From the NCBI GenBank assembly GCA_018366195.1, contig JAGZIN010000004.1:60726-124725 (forward strand): a DNA stretch of 64,000 nt. The letters are read 5' to 3'. This document shows positions 36,998-45,469 of this stretch, piece by piece. A program made the position numbers and the translations under genes. The DNA comes from Butyricicoccus pullicaecorum (GTDB lineage: Bacteria > Bacillota > Clostridia > Oscillospirales > Butyricicoccaceae). The stretch's first letter is position 1. The number at the start of each line of letters is the position of its first letter. A model generated the notes under the pieces. It saw only the letters and a list, made by a program, of their open reading frames with translations. It did not search any database and was not told the origin of the DNA.

Positions 36998-38032
36998 ATG
37001 GAAAAAGAGGTACAGACGATAGGCGCGAAAGCACAAAGGCGGAGAATGATTTTGCTGCTTATCCTATTTTTTTGCTGTTTTTTTGCTTCCTTTACCGTTG
37101 GGCTGTATGGAGTTCCTGTGTCAGAAGTGATTCGGATATTTCTGTCAAAGGTCATCGAAATGGAGCCGAGCTGGGACAGTGCAATGGAAATTGTCGTGAT
37201 AAATGTACGGTTTCCCAGAATTTTGGCGGCAGGCATGATTGGCGCTGCATTGTCGGTATCCGGAAGTGTCTATCAGGGCATGTTCCAGAATCCAATGGTT
37301 TCTCCAGATGTTTTGGGTACTTCTGCGGGGGCTGGATTTGGTGCAGCACTGGGTATTTTAATGGGCGCCGGATATTTGGGAATTACTGTAATGTCCTTTG
37401 GCTTTGGTCTGCTTTCGGTGGTTTTGGTATATCTGGTTTCGGTGCGACACCGAAATGATATGTCGATGGGGCTTATTTTGGCAGGAATTATGGTAGGTTC
37501 ACTGGCTTCAGCGGCAACTTCCTTTTTGAAGCTGGCAGCCGACCCGACCGAACAGCTCCCTGCCATTACCTATTGGCTGATGGGAAGCTTGGCTTCGATT
37601 CAAAAGCAGGATTTACTGTTTTTGATTCCGGTGATTTTGATGGGTATGCTTCCCTTATTTTTGCTGCGCTGGCATTTGAATACGGCCACTCTATCCGATG
37701 CAGAGGCGATAGCGCTTGGGGTGAATATCCGAGTCTTGCGGCGGTGGATTGTGATTTGTGCAACCCTGATGACAGCGGTGAGCGTATCGGTGAGTGGTAT
37801 GATTGGGTGGGTCGGTTTGGTCATTCCGCATCTGGCACGCAAGTACGCAGGGAATGATTTTCGAGTGCAGCTGCCTGCGGCCGCTTTGATGGGTGGAAGC
37901 TTTTTGATATTGGTGGACGATTTGGCGCGGATATTATCCACAAATGAGGTGCCGATTGGGATTTTAACTGCCTTCGTAGGTGCCCCATTCTTTCTGTATC
38001 TGCTGACGCATGGAGGGAAGAACTGTGATTGA
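36998..38032 (+). CDS. FecCD-family ABC importer permease
   Basis: A 344-residue membrane protein with about nine or ten transmembrane helices and the BtuC/FecCD signatures: RFPRILAAGMIGAALSVSGS, the FQNPMVSPDVLGTSAGAGFG block and the C-terminal GMIGWVGLVIPHLARKYAGN. The substrate class is iron-siderophore, haem, cobalamin or, in some members, molybdate. I chose the ATG at 36998 with AGGAGG upstream, because an earlier in-frame ATG lies within the promoter. It overlaps the ATPase gene, and a binding protein and XdhC follow. Confidence 0.92.
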   Translation: MEKEVQTIGAKAQRRRMILLLILFFCCFFASFTVGLYGVPVSEVIRIFLSKVIEMEPSWDSAMEIVVINVRFPRILAAGMIGAALSVSGSVYQGMFQNPMVSPDVLGTSAGAGFGAALGILMGAGYLGITVMSFGFGLLSVVLVYLVSVRHRNDMSMGLILAGIMVGSLASAATSFLKLAADPTEQLPAITYWLMGSLASIQKQDLLFLIPVILMGMLPLFLLRWHLNTATLSDAEAIALGVNIRVLRRWIVICATLMTAVSVSVSGMIGWVGLVIPHLARKYAGNDFRVQLPAAALMGGSFLILVDDLARILSTNEVPIGILTAFVGAPFFLYLLTHGGKNCD

Positions 38033-38801
38033 AATTGAGCATCTGTCTTTTTCCTATGGTTCCCATATTGTTTTGCAGGATATCAGCTGTGTGATAAAGC
38101 CCGGGCGTATGACCTTTCTCATTGGTCAAAATGGCGCAGGCAAGAGTACCCTGTTTCGCTGTATTCTGGGGCATCTGCGCGCACGAAAAGGGCAGATTCG
38201 TTTGAATCAGCGTGCCAGCAATCAATATACCATTCGGGAAATGGCACGATATGCCGCGTATGTTCCACAGGCGTCCAATCCGGTGTTCTCGTATCCGGTC
38301 AAGCAGGTGGTGCTCATGGGGCGCAGTGCCTATCTGTCGCTGTTTGCGGTTCCATCGAAAGCTGATGAAGCCATTGCACAGCAAGCGCTGGAACGTCTTG
38401 GGGTTGCACACCTTGCAGAACAGAGCTTTGCACAAATCAGCGGAGGGGAACAGCAGATGGTTTTGATTGCACGCGCTCTTGCACAGCAGGGGCAGGTGCT
38501 TTTGATGGATGAACCAACGGCAAGTCTGGACTATGGAAATCAGCTGAAGGTGCTCAAACAGGTGAAAAAGCTGTGCAGAGAAGGAATGTCCGTTTTGATT
38601 TCATCGCATAATCCACAGCACGCTCTCTGGTTTGCAGATGATATTCTTGCACTGGATTCAGGTGTGATGATTGCAGCGGGGGAAGTCAAGACGGTTCTGA
38701 CACCGGCGCTGATACATCAGCTTTATGGAGTGGAGGTGCGTTTGTGCTCGTCGGAGGGCGTACCCTTGATGGTTCCGGATTTCTCTGCGCCCGAACCATA
38801 G
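38025..38801 (+). CDS. FecE-type ABC importer ATPase
   Basis: A 258-residue ATPase: Walker A GQNGAGKST, Q-loop QASNP, signature SGGEQQMVLIARALAQQ, Walker B VLLMDEPTASLD and the H-loop SSHNP. The GTG at 38025 (VIEIEHLSFSYG) has GGAGGG 8 nt upstream and overlaps the permease end by 8 nt; the in-frame ATG at 38010 lacks a ribosome binding site. It energises the adjacent permease. Confidence 0.93.
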   Translation: MIEIEHLSFSYGSHIVLQDISCVIKPGRMTFLIGQNGAGKSTLFRCILGHLRARKGQIRLNQRASNQYTIREMARYAAYVPQASNPVFSYPVKQVVLMGRSAYLSLFAVPSKADEAIAQQALERLGVAHLAEQSFAQISGGEQQMVLIARALAQQGQVLLMDEPTASLDYGNQLKVLKQVKKLCREGMSVLISSHNPQHALWFADDILALDSGVMIAAGEVKTVLTPALIHQLYGVEVRLCSSEGVPLMVPDFSAPEP

Positions 38802-38837
38802 ATAAGATGTATCGTATAGAGAAAAAGGAGAATTCTT

Positions 38838-39974
38838 ATGATAAAAAGAGTGTGTTTGCTCGGACTGTCCTTGATGCTGACCTGTGTGTTTACCGCATGT
38901 CAGCCGCAAAATCAGCCTCCGAAGGAGCTGACATCGGGTACCGAGCAGCAGAAAGAGGAAAATAGTTGGCTGGTACGCCACGAAGATGGAACCATGACGG
39001 TGACGGATTCTTGCGGACGTCAGGTTACCTTGCCGGAGCAGCTCACACAAGTCGCACCGAGCGGGACAGCAGCGCAAATGATTTTATACACAGTAGCACC
39101 CGATTCCATGGTTGGCTGGAGTAAAAATCCGAGTGAGGCACAGACAAAGTATATTGATGAAAAATATCATGACCTTCCGGAGTTTGGACAGTTTTATGGA
39201 AAAAATGTGAGTCTGAATCTGGAAGCCCTGATTGCCGCAAAGCCACAGGTCATTATTGATATGGGGGACATGAAAAAAGGGCATGCGGAGGATATGGACC
39301 GAGTCCAACAACAGACGAAAATCCCAATCATCTTTATCGAAGCCAATTTGGACAATCTTGCGGAGGCATACCGTATGTTGGGTGAACTGCTTGATGAGAA
39401 GGAACAGGCAGAGAAGCTTGCAGCTTATATCGACGAAACCGTACAGAGTGCAATCCATGATGCGCAGAAAATTCCGGCAGACGAACGGGTATCCGTGATG
39501 TTTGGTACGGGACAAACAGGGCTTGATGTCAATGCAAAGGGTTCCATACATGCGGCTGTTTTAGAGTTGGTTGGCGCAGAAAATGCCATTGAGGTTTCGG
39601 AAATCAGCAATAAAAGTGGTGGAAATACGATAAATATGGAGGCAGTTCTGCTTGCGCAGCCAGATGTAATCCTGTTCAATGCAGGCGGACCCTATGATAC
39701 CGTGTCAGAAGATGAAAATTGGCGCGGGATTACAGCGATTGAAACGGGCAGATATTATGAAATTCCGGCAGAGCCGTATCATTGGCTGGCAGAGCCGCCC
39801 TCGGTGAATCGGATTTTGGGCATTCGCTGGCTGGGAAATTTGCTGTATCCGAAATTCTATGAATATGATATGATTCAGGAAACAAAAGATTTCTATGAAT
39901 TATTTTGGCATTATCCGTTACAGGATACAGAAGCGCAGGAACTGCTTGCACGGTCCACATACAAAAACAACTAA
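38838..39974 (+). CDS. Substrate-binding lipoprotein of the FecCD-type importer
   Basis: A 378-residue lipoprotein: signal peptide with lipobox FTAC (cysteine near 20), a Gln/Glu-rich linker and a BtuF/FepB-like fold with a long backbone helix. It starts at DGTMTVTDSCGRQVTLPEQL, the typical opening of haem/siderophore/cobalamin or molybdate binders. It also has LEALIAAKPQVIIDMGD and QPDVILFNAGG. AAAAAGGAG lies before the ATG. It is third in the operon. The residues that would tell iron from molybdate are not decisive. Confidence 0.9.
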   Translation: MIKRVCLLGLSLMLTCVFTACQPQNQPPKELTSGTEQQKEENSWLVRHEDGTMTVTDSCGRQVTLPEQLTQVAPSGTAAQMILYTVAPDSMVGWSKNPSEAQTKYIDEKYHDLPEFGQFYGKNVSLNLEALIAAKPQVIIDMGDMKKGHAEDMDRVQQQTKIPIIFIEANLDNLAEAYRMLGELLDEKEQAEKLAAYIDETVQSAIHDAQKIPADERVSVMFGTGQTGLDVNAKGSIHAAVLELVGAENAIEVSEISNKSGGNTINMEAVLLAQPDVILFNAGGPYDTVSEDENWRGITAIETGRYYEIPAEPYHWLAEPPSVNRILGIRWLGNLLYPKFYEYDMIQETKDFYELFWHYPLQDTEAQELLARSTYKNN

Positions 39975-39987
39975 GAGGTGCTGGTGT

Positions 39988-41016
39988 ATGATTCATTTTT
40001 TTGAGAAGTTAAGGAACCGCTTACAGCCGGGACAGAGCTTTGTTCTGGTCAGTGTGGTAGACAGTGCGGGTTCGACACCACGCGGAAGCGGTGCGAAAAT
40101 GGCGGTCTTTGCAGACGGTTCCTATTTCGGAACCATTGGAGGCGGAAGCGTAGAATATCTCAGTATCCAACAGGCAGGCAGGGTGCTTGCAGAAAAGCGT
40201 TCCTTGACAAAAGGGTTTCTGCTGACAAAAAATCAAAAAGCAGATATCGGAATGATTTGCGGCGGCAATGTGGAGGTGTTCTTTCAGTATGTCGATGGAA
40301 AAGACGGAAGATATCTCCAAATGATAGATGATATGATAACGCTGTATGACAAGGGCTCAGATGCTTGGCTGGTTACTGTCATTGGAGATGGTGCCGTCTG
40401 TGAAACCGGTGTATATGATAAGCAGAATGGCTTACGGTTTATGGAAACTGTTTCCGAAGAACAAATTAAGCCTTATCTCAAGAATCAATCTGTATGCACA
40501 GACACTACACCGAGGTGCTTTGTGGAACCGCTCATGCAGTCGGGCTGCGTGTATGTCTTTGGCGGCGGGCATGTGGCACAGGAGCTTGTACCTGTGATTT
40601 CTCATGTTGGATTTCGTGTGGTTGTATACGAGGATCGGGAGAACTTTGCAAGACCGGAGCTGTTTCAGGGGGTACATCATACAATATTGGGCTCCTTTGA
40701 ACGCATTTCGGAGCATATTACCATACACGAAAATGATTATGCAGTGATTATGACCCGTGGACACCAGTCGGATTATGAAGTGCTGCGGCAGGTTCTGCGT
40801 ACACAGGCTGCCTATATTGGTGTCATTGGAAGCCGTCAGAAGATTGCCGCAACAACCAAACGCTTGCTGGAGGACGGCATTTCGGAACAGGATATTGCAC
40901 GGCTGCACACACCAATCGGATTGCCGATAAAAGGAGAAACACCCGCAGAAATTGCAATCAGCATCGCGGCAGAGATGATTTTATTCCGTGCCGAGCGCAA
41001 GCAATCCCTTGCATAG
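39988..41016 (+). CDS. xdhC: XdhC/CoxI-family molybdenum hydroxylase maturation protein
   Basis: A 342-residue protein with the XdhC_CoxI N-domain (SVVDSAGSTPRGSGAKMAVF, then GTIGGGSVEY) and the C-terminal Rossmann domain (VYVFGGGHVAQELVPVISHV, then YIGVIGSRQK, then HTPIGLPIKGETPAEIAISI). In the family it receives molybdenum cofactor, promotes its sulfuration and inserts it into xanthine-dehydrogenase-type enzymes. The ATG at 39988 has GAGGTG upstream. It lies 13 nt after the ABC binding protein, so it is probably co-transcribed. No molybdenum hydroxylase gene is in the window. Confidence 0.88.
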   Translation: MIHFFEKLRNRLQPGQSFVLVSVVDSAGSTPRGSGAKMAVFADGSYFGTIGGGSVEYLSIQQAGRVLAEKRSLTKGFLLTKNQKADIGMICGGNVEVFFQYVDGKDGRYLQMIDDMITLYDKGSDAWLVTVIGDGAVCETGVYDKQNGLRFMETVSEEQIKPYLKNQSVCTDTTPRCFVEPLMQSGCVYVFGGGHVAQELVPVISHVGFRVVVYEDRENFARPELFQGVHHTILGSFERISEHITIHENDYAVIMTRGHQSDYEVLRQVLRTQAAYIGVIGSRQKIAATTKRLLEDGISEQDIARLHTPIGLPIKGETPAEIAISIAAEMILFRAERKQSLA

Positions 41017-41021
41017 TGAAA

Positions 41022-41066
41022 AAAGATAAGCCCATGGTACAGAGCAAAAGCTGGTATCCATGGGCT
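41022..41066. terminator. Terminator between xdhC and the SsuABC-type operon
   Basis: AGCCCATGG (41029-41037) pairs with CCATGGGCT (41058-41066) around a 20-nt loop. On the minus strand the stem is followed by TATCTTTTTT, so it mainly ends the ssu-type operon; on the plus strand the tail is weaker. Confidence 0.8.
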
Positions 41067-41096
41067 GTCTTGTTGATAGGGCTGCGTTTAATATCT

Positions 41097-42092
41097 CTAT
41101 GCGACTGCTTTTTCGGAAAACGTGTTGTTGATGATTTTCGAGAACGGTGCAGTCTGCTCCAGTTCACCGGCTTCCTGCATGACGGTTTGCAAGCGGTCAA
41201 AGCTATCCTCTGTCATCACAGGGGTTTCACTGTAAGCGCCGATATCCTGATAGCGTTGAATGGCACGGGTGAGGATTGCAAGGTCTGTATCGGGGAACTG
41301 GGGCTGGATTGCCTGTGCCACTTCAGAGGCGCTGTGAGAGGCAACCCATTGCTGACCGCGATAAATGGCATTTGTAAAACGCTGAATCTGGTCGGCATGG
41401 CTGTCAAGGTAGCTCTTTTTTGCAAAATATGCGGTATAGGGAATATCGCCTGCCATATCTCCCACAGCAGCAACGATGTGTCCCTTGCCCTCTGCTTCCA
41501 GACTGCTTGCAGTGGGCTCAAACAGAGTGACATAATCTCCGGTACCGCCAAGAAATGCACCGGTCATATTGTCAAACTGGATAGAGGTATCCAAAAGTAC
41601 GTCCTCTGTGGGACGCAATCCATTGAGCCGCAGTGCGTGCTCAAATGCCATATAGGGCACGCCGCCTTTGCGACCGGGGAGAATGTGCTTGCCGGCAAGA
41701 CTGTGCCACGTGAAATCAGGGTCTGGTTCTCGTCCGACGAGAAAACTGCCATCACGTTTGGTAACTTGTGCGAAAACTTGTGTGAAGTCTGATTTTCCCT
41801 CATTATAAACATAGATACTGGCTTCCGGACCGGCAAACCCAATATCAATATGGTCGGATAGTACTGCACTCATGACTTTGTCTGCACCGCCGCCATTGGA
41901 CAGTTCAATCTCAAGACCTTCTTCGGAGAAGAAGCCTTTTTCCAGCGCCACATATTGCGGCGCATAAAAGATAGAATGTGTGACCTCGCATACTCGAATG
42001 GTTTCAATTGGGTCTGTCTGGTTCTGACAGCCGGTCAAACCGCATACAAGTAGAATAGCAGTCAGACCTGCGGTAATCGGTTTGAATTTCAT
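41097..42092 (-). CDS. SsuA/NMT1-type ABC substrate-binding lipoprotein
   Basis: A 331-residue lipoprotein: lipobox LTGC (cysteine near 22), then a periplasmic-binding fold of the nitrate/sulfonate/thiamine-precursor group (VTHSIFYAPQYVALEKGFFS, then EEGLEIELSNGGGADKVMSA, then IDIGFAGPEASIYVY). The substrate cannot be fixed: sulfonates, HMP-type thiamine precursors or riboflavin-like compounds are all possible. It is last of the minus-strand ATPase-permease-binding protein operon. Confidence 0.9.
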   Translation of the reverse strand: MKFKPITAGLTAILLVCGLTGCQNQTDPIETIRVCEVTHSIFYAPQYVALEKGFFSEEGLEIELSNGGGADKVMSAVLSDHIDIGFAGPEASIYVYNEGKSDFTQVFAQVTKRDGSFLVGREPDPDFTWHSLAGKHILPGRKGGVPYMAFEHALRLNGLRPTEDVLLDTSIQFDNMTGAFLGGTGDYVTLFEPTASSLEAEGKGHIVAAVGDMAGDIPYTAYFAKKSYLDSHADQIQRFTNAIYRGQQWVASHSASEVAQAIQPQFPDTDLAILTRAIQRYQDIGAYSETPVMTEDSFDRLQTVMQEAGELEQTAPFSKIINNTFSEKAVA

Positions 42093-42104
42093 GAAGTTCC
42101 TCCT

Positions 42105-42926
42105 CTAAAAATTTGATGATTGCCCAAATCGGCGTTCCACGGCTTTTTGCAGCAGAGCAACGGCTTCATACATGAGGGCTGCGACAATGGATAAAATGAG
42201 CACACTGGTCATGACAAGGTCGAGCTGGAATACTTGACCTCCATAGACAATCAGATAACCGAGTCCTGCCTTACTGACCAAAAACTCGCCTGCAATGACA
42301 CCAACAAGAGAAAGCCCGATGTTGATTTTGAGAGAGTTGAACAGGGTACCCAGATTGGCAGGAAATACGATTTTACAAAAAATTTGTGCACGGGTCGCAC
42401 CAAAGGTGCGCGCCATTTTGAGGTATTCGGGATCTGTGCGCAAAAAGCCGGCAAGCATTTCCAGAACGGTAACGATTAGACTGATGGCAAGTGCCATAAA
42501 GATAATTGCGGAGGTGCCGGCACCTGCAAGGATAATGATGACCGGACCAAGTGCGATTTTTGGCAGGCTGTTGAGCACGACCAGATAGGGCTCTGTGACA
42601 CGTGCAATCAAGGGTGACCACCATAAAATGATGCTGACGGCAAGTCCAATGATGGCGCCCAGTGCAAAGCCTGCAAGGGTTTCATAGACCGTGACACCAA
42701 TGTGCAAAAGCAGATGGTTTTGGGATAGAGAGGTTAGCGTTGCGAGAATCCGAGAGGGCTGGCTTAAAATAAAAGGGTCTATCCAGCCAAGGCGTGCAGC
42801 GACCTCCCAAAGCGTGAAAAAGGCTGCAAGGATACCGATTCGACAGCTACGTACAAACCAGCGCTGTTTTTGCATTTGCCGCAAATATGCACGCCGTGCT
42901 GGGGAAACGGTATTATTGGGGTTCAT
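42105..42926 (-). CDS. SsuC/TauC-type ABC permease
   Basis: A 273-residue inner-membrane protein with six transmembrane helices and the EAA loop (EMLAGFLRTDPEYLKMARTF, then GATRAQIFCKIVFPANLGTL), preceded by NSLPKIALGPVIIILAG, the typical SsuC pattern. Its start overlaps the ATPase stop by 14 nt, indicating coupling. Confidence 0.93.
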   Translation of the reverse strand: MNPNNTVSPARRAYLRQMQKQRWFVRSCRIGILAAFFTLWEVAARLGWIDPFILSQPSRILATLTSLSQNHLLLHIGVTVYETLAGFALGAIIGLAVSIILWWSPLIARVTEPYLVVLNSLPKIALGPVIIILAGAGTSAIIFMALAISLIVTVLEMLAGFLRTDPEYLKMARTFGATRAQIFCKIVFPANLGTLFNSLKINIGLSLVGVIAGEFLVSKAGLGYLIVYGGQVFQLDLVMTSVLILSIVAALMYEAVALLQKAVERRFGQSSNF

Positions 42927-43680
42927 TGGCGCTCAGCTCCTTCCAAATATGGTCAAAATAGAGAGAAAATCTGGAATCTCCACGGCAGGAGAGTGGGGTG
43001 CGGTTCGCTCCAAAATCAATATCCAAAAGCTCTTTCACAATACAGGGGCGATGAGATAAAATCAAAATTTGATCGCCCATACTGATGCTTTCTGGAATAT
43101 CATGTGTGACCATCAGAGTGGTTACGCCTTCCTGCTTGAGAATACCATATACATCATCGGTGACGGTCAGGCGGGTTTGGTAGTCAAGGGCAGAAAAGGC
43201 TTCGTCCAGCAGCAGGAGCTTCGGACCGGCTGCAAGGGTGCGAATCAGTGACACGCGCTGGCGCATACCGCCGGAAAGCTGACGCGGGTATTTGTCGCGA
43301 AATGCGGAAAGTCCATAGGTTTCCAGCAGATGTTCTGCTCGGGCGATATTCTCTGGCGTCTTGGTATGTCGGATTTCAAGACCAAACAGGATATTTTTCC
43401 AGATACTGCGCCATTCCAGCAGGTCATCACGCTGAAGCATATATCCAATTTGCGGGGAAACTCCATGGATTTCCTCTCCGTCCAAACGAACGATACCGCT
43501 GGTGGCAGGCATCAAGCCGGCAATGATGCTCAGCAGCGTAGATTTTCCGCAGCCGGACGGTCCGACAATGCTGATGAAGGTGCCCGCTTCCACAGCAAAG
43601 GAAATATGCTGCAATGCTGTGATTTCACCATTTTTTGCCTGATAGGTCATACCAATGTCCTCTACGGATAAAAGTGGCAT
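42913..43680 (-). CDS. SsuB/TauB-type ABC ATPase
   Basis: A 255-residue ATPase: Walker A GPSGCGKSTL, Q-loop LQRDDLLEW, signature LSGGMRQRVSLIRTLA, Walker B LLLLDEAFSALD and H-loop VTHDIPE. It is first gene of its operon, with AAAGGAGG before the ATG, and is transcribed away from the PilZ gene. The C-terminus carries the substrate-independent ADFGANRTP-like tail typical of the family. Confidence 0.94.
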   Translation of the reverse strand: MPLLSVEDIGMTYQAKNGEITALQHISFAVEAGTFISIVGPSGCGKSTLLSIIAGLMPATSGIVRLDGEEIHGVSPQIGYMLQRDDLLEWRSIWKNILFGLEIRHTKTPENIARAEHLLETYGLSAFRDKYPRQLSGGMRQRVSLIRTLAAGPKLLLLDEAFSALDYQTRLTVTDDVYGILKQEGVTTLMVTHDIPESISMGDQILILSHRPCIVKELLDIDFGANRTPLSCRGDSRFSLYFDHIWKELSANEPQ

Positions 43681-43813
43681 ATCATTCCCTCCTTTTTTGC
43701 TTCATCTACTTTCAGTACATGCAGCGTCGAATCGTTTTGTGCTTGACCGTGGGGATTTTTTGCATGATGGAGGGGGCGGGAATAAAAAGTTTTTGGAATT
43801 TGTTTGCGTGATA

Positions 43814-43842
43814 TTGAAAATTGCGCATAAAAATGGTATACT
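43814..43842 (+). promoter_or_regulatory. Sigma-A promoter of the second PilZ gene
   Basis: TTGAAA (43814-43819), 17 nt, TATACT (43837-43842). Predicted start near 43849; the leader of about 70 nt is very AT-rich. The 43681-43920 gap holds nothing else clear. Confidence 0.68.
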
Positions 43843-43920
43843 CTAAACAAGATTTTTTCTAATTTTTTGTATATTTTGTTGATATTATATAAAAAAGTAT
43901 TTTTATTCGAATGAAATGGG

Positions 43921-44727
43921 GTGTGGACAATCAAAGGCTTTTTGCATGCACTAAGGGGCTTGTTTGGCAAGCAGGAAGAAGAAATTTTGGAAGAACAGGA
44001 GACGGGTGAGCTTTCTGCAAAGGATTTTGTGGGTATGGTTTGCCAAGTTGAGAGTATTGATACAAACGATTCTTTTACGGGGCGTATTGAGGAGTATGAC
44101 TCGGAAATGAAGGAACTGAAAATTTCCGGATATCGAATGGATTCGATTCCGGTTCGAATCCACTATAACGCACCGGTAAGGATTCAGATAAAAAGCGGAG
44201 AACAGTTAACCCTGATATATGCGGCTGCCAGAAAGCAAAGTCAGGAATTTTGGTGGATTTCCGTAGAGGATATCGAGCAGCGCTCGGAGCAGCGGGAAGG
44301 ATTTCGGCAGCCGTTGAGTGGCACTGGTATCGTCTCGCGTTATGGCGGTGTGGAAGGTGAAACCCTGTCCTGCAAGCTGGTCGATATCAGCTTGACAGGA
44401 ATTTGTATCTGCTGTTCAGAAGATTTGCAGATTGGGGAAAGAATCGAAGTGCAGGAGGTTCGTCTGTATCCAGATGCGCCGGAAGCTTATATCTTTGCCT
44501 GTGAAGTGCGGCGGGCTTTTATCCGAGGAAAGGATAATAAGATTATTCATCTGTGGGAGGAGAAGCCACAGGAGCTTGCAGAAGATGGAGCGTCTCCAGA
44601 GCCGCAAGAGCAATTGCCGCAGGAAAAGTATTATGGTTGCAGCTTTTATCATATTTCGTTAGAAGATAAGGAAAAGTTGTGCAGAGAGATATTTGTTGTG
44701 CAGCAGCAGCAGAGAAAAACCCGTTGA
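43921..44727 (+). CDS. PilZ-domain c-di-GMP-binding protein (YcgR-like)
   Basis: A 268-residue protein. An N-terminal YcgR-like beta domain (about 35-115) is followed by a PilZ domain with both canonical motifs: R-x-x-x-R in QREGFRQPL (near residue 122) and D-x-S-x-x-G in LVDISLTGICI. This supports c-di-GMP binding, and the YcgR layout suggests a flagellar brake or similar effector. The C-terminus is Gln/Glu-rich. GTG start at 43921 with no good ribosome binding site; the true start is uncertain. It is a single gene with a strong terminator. Confidence 0.87.
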   Translation: MWTIKGFLHALRGLFGKQEEEILEEQETGELSAKDFVGMVCQVESIDTNDSFTGRIEEYDSEMKELKISGYRMDSIPVRIHYNAPVRIQIKSGEQLTLIYAAARKQSQEFWWISVEDIEQRSEQREGFRQPLSGTGIVSRYGGVEGETLSCKLVDISLTGICICCSEDLQIGERIEVQEVRLYPDAPEAYIFACEVRRAFIRGKDNKIIHLWEEKPQELAEDGASPEPQEQLPQEKYYGCSFYHISLEDKEKLCREIFVVQQQQRKTR

Positions 44728-44764
44728 TGAGGAATGGAAACGAAAAATCAGAACATTTTGTGAG

Positions 44765-44800
44765 AAAGAAACCCTCTGGAAGCTTCCAGAGGGTTTTGTG
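44765..44800. terminator. Bidirectional terminator after the PilZ gene
   Basis: AAACCCTCTGGAAG and its exact complement form a 28-bp perfect palindrome (44769-44796). A T-run follows on the plus strand and T-rich sequence on the minus strand, between convergent genes. Confidence 0.92.
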
Positions 44801-44847
44801 CGCAAAGAAATAATGGCATTTTGAGTCAAGTGCAGCATGAAAAGAGG

Positions 44848-45306
44848 TTACTTGCCAGATAGTGTCTGGAGTAAGCCCTGACAGCCACTCAGCACATCTT
44901 GCCAAGTTGTCTCGAAGTTACCAGTATACCAAGGGTCTGCAACCTCTTTTCCGGGAGTATTGCTGTAATCCATAAGCAGATGAATTTTTTGCTCCGAATC
45001 ACCGCCGCAAATTCTTTGCATGTTGCGAATATTGGCGTAATCCATACCGATGAGCAAATCATACCGCGCATAATCTTGTTTTTGTAGTTGTCTGGCTGCG
45101 TGATGACCAAAGGCAACGCCATGTGCAGTGAGTGTTTTTTGCGCGGGGGGATAGATGGAATTCCCGATTTCCTCTGTGCTGGTTGCAGCAGATGCAATCT
45201 GGAAGCAATCCTGCAGCCCTGATTTGCGGACAAGATCCTGCATTATGAATTGTGCCATTGGACTGCGGCAAATATTGCCGTGGCAAATAAATAATACTCT
45301 AATCAT
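44848..45306 (-). CDS. Low-molecular-weight protein-tyrosine phosphatase
   Basis: A 152-residue enzyme with the active-site loop C-x5-R: ICHGNICRSP (nucleophile C8, R14) near the N-terminus and the general-acid DPWYTGNFE near the C-terminus. It dephosphorylates phosphotyrosine or phosphoarginine; partners are unknown. AAGGAG precedes the ATG. It appears intact and is the last chromosomal gene before the mobile element, so the insertion point lies upstream of it. Confidence 0.93.
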   Translation of the reverse strand: MIRVLFICHGNICRSPMAQFIMQDLVRKSGLQDCFQIASAATSTEEIGNSIYPPAQKTLTAHGVAFGHHAARQLQKQDYARYDLLIGMDYANIRNMQRICGGDSEQKIHLLMDYSNTPGKEVADPWYTGNFETTWQDVLSGCQGLLQTLSGK

Positions 45307-45469
45307 CTATGTAAAACTCCTTGAATTTACTGTATTTCCTTGATATATCGGGATTTTCTTCCGCTTGCTGTTTCATCTCATTCGTGGCATATCGTAGCAT
45401 AAATTAGCACATCTTTTACCTCAAAAGTAGTACAAAAAGTAGTAAATTAAGGGTTAAATACTCATTTTA
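45307..45469. other. Left end of the mobile element and probable attL region
   Basis: This AT-rich gap separates the chromosomal phosphatase from the integrase stop. AAAAGTAGTA occurs twice in direct repeat (45423-45432 and 45435-45444, period 12), and further GTAGTA-type words run in the opposite strand up to 45487 into the int 3' end. In Tn916-type elements the integrase N-domain binds direct repeats near the ends; these are candidates. The exact crossover core cannot be fixed because the right end is outside the window. Confidence 0.5.

Noticed and set aside
43681..43920. Possible TPP riboswitch before the SsuABC-type operon
   Set aside because: Neither the CTGAGA nor the TPP-type core sequence is present on the minus strand.
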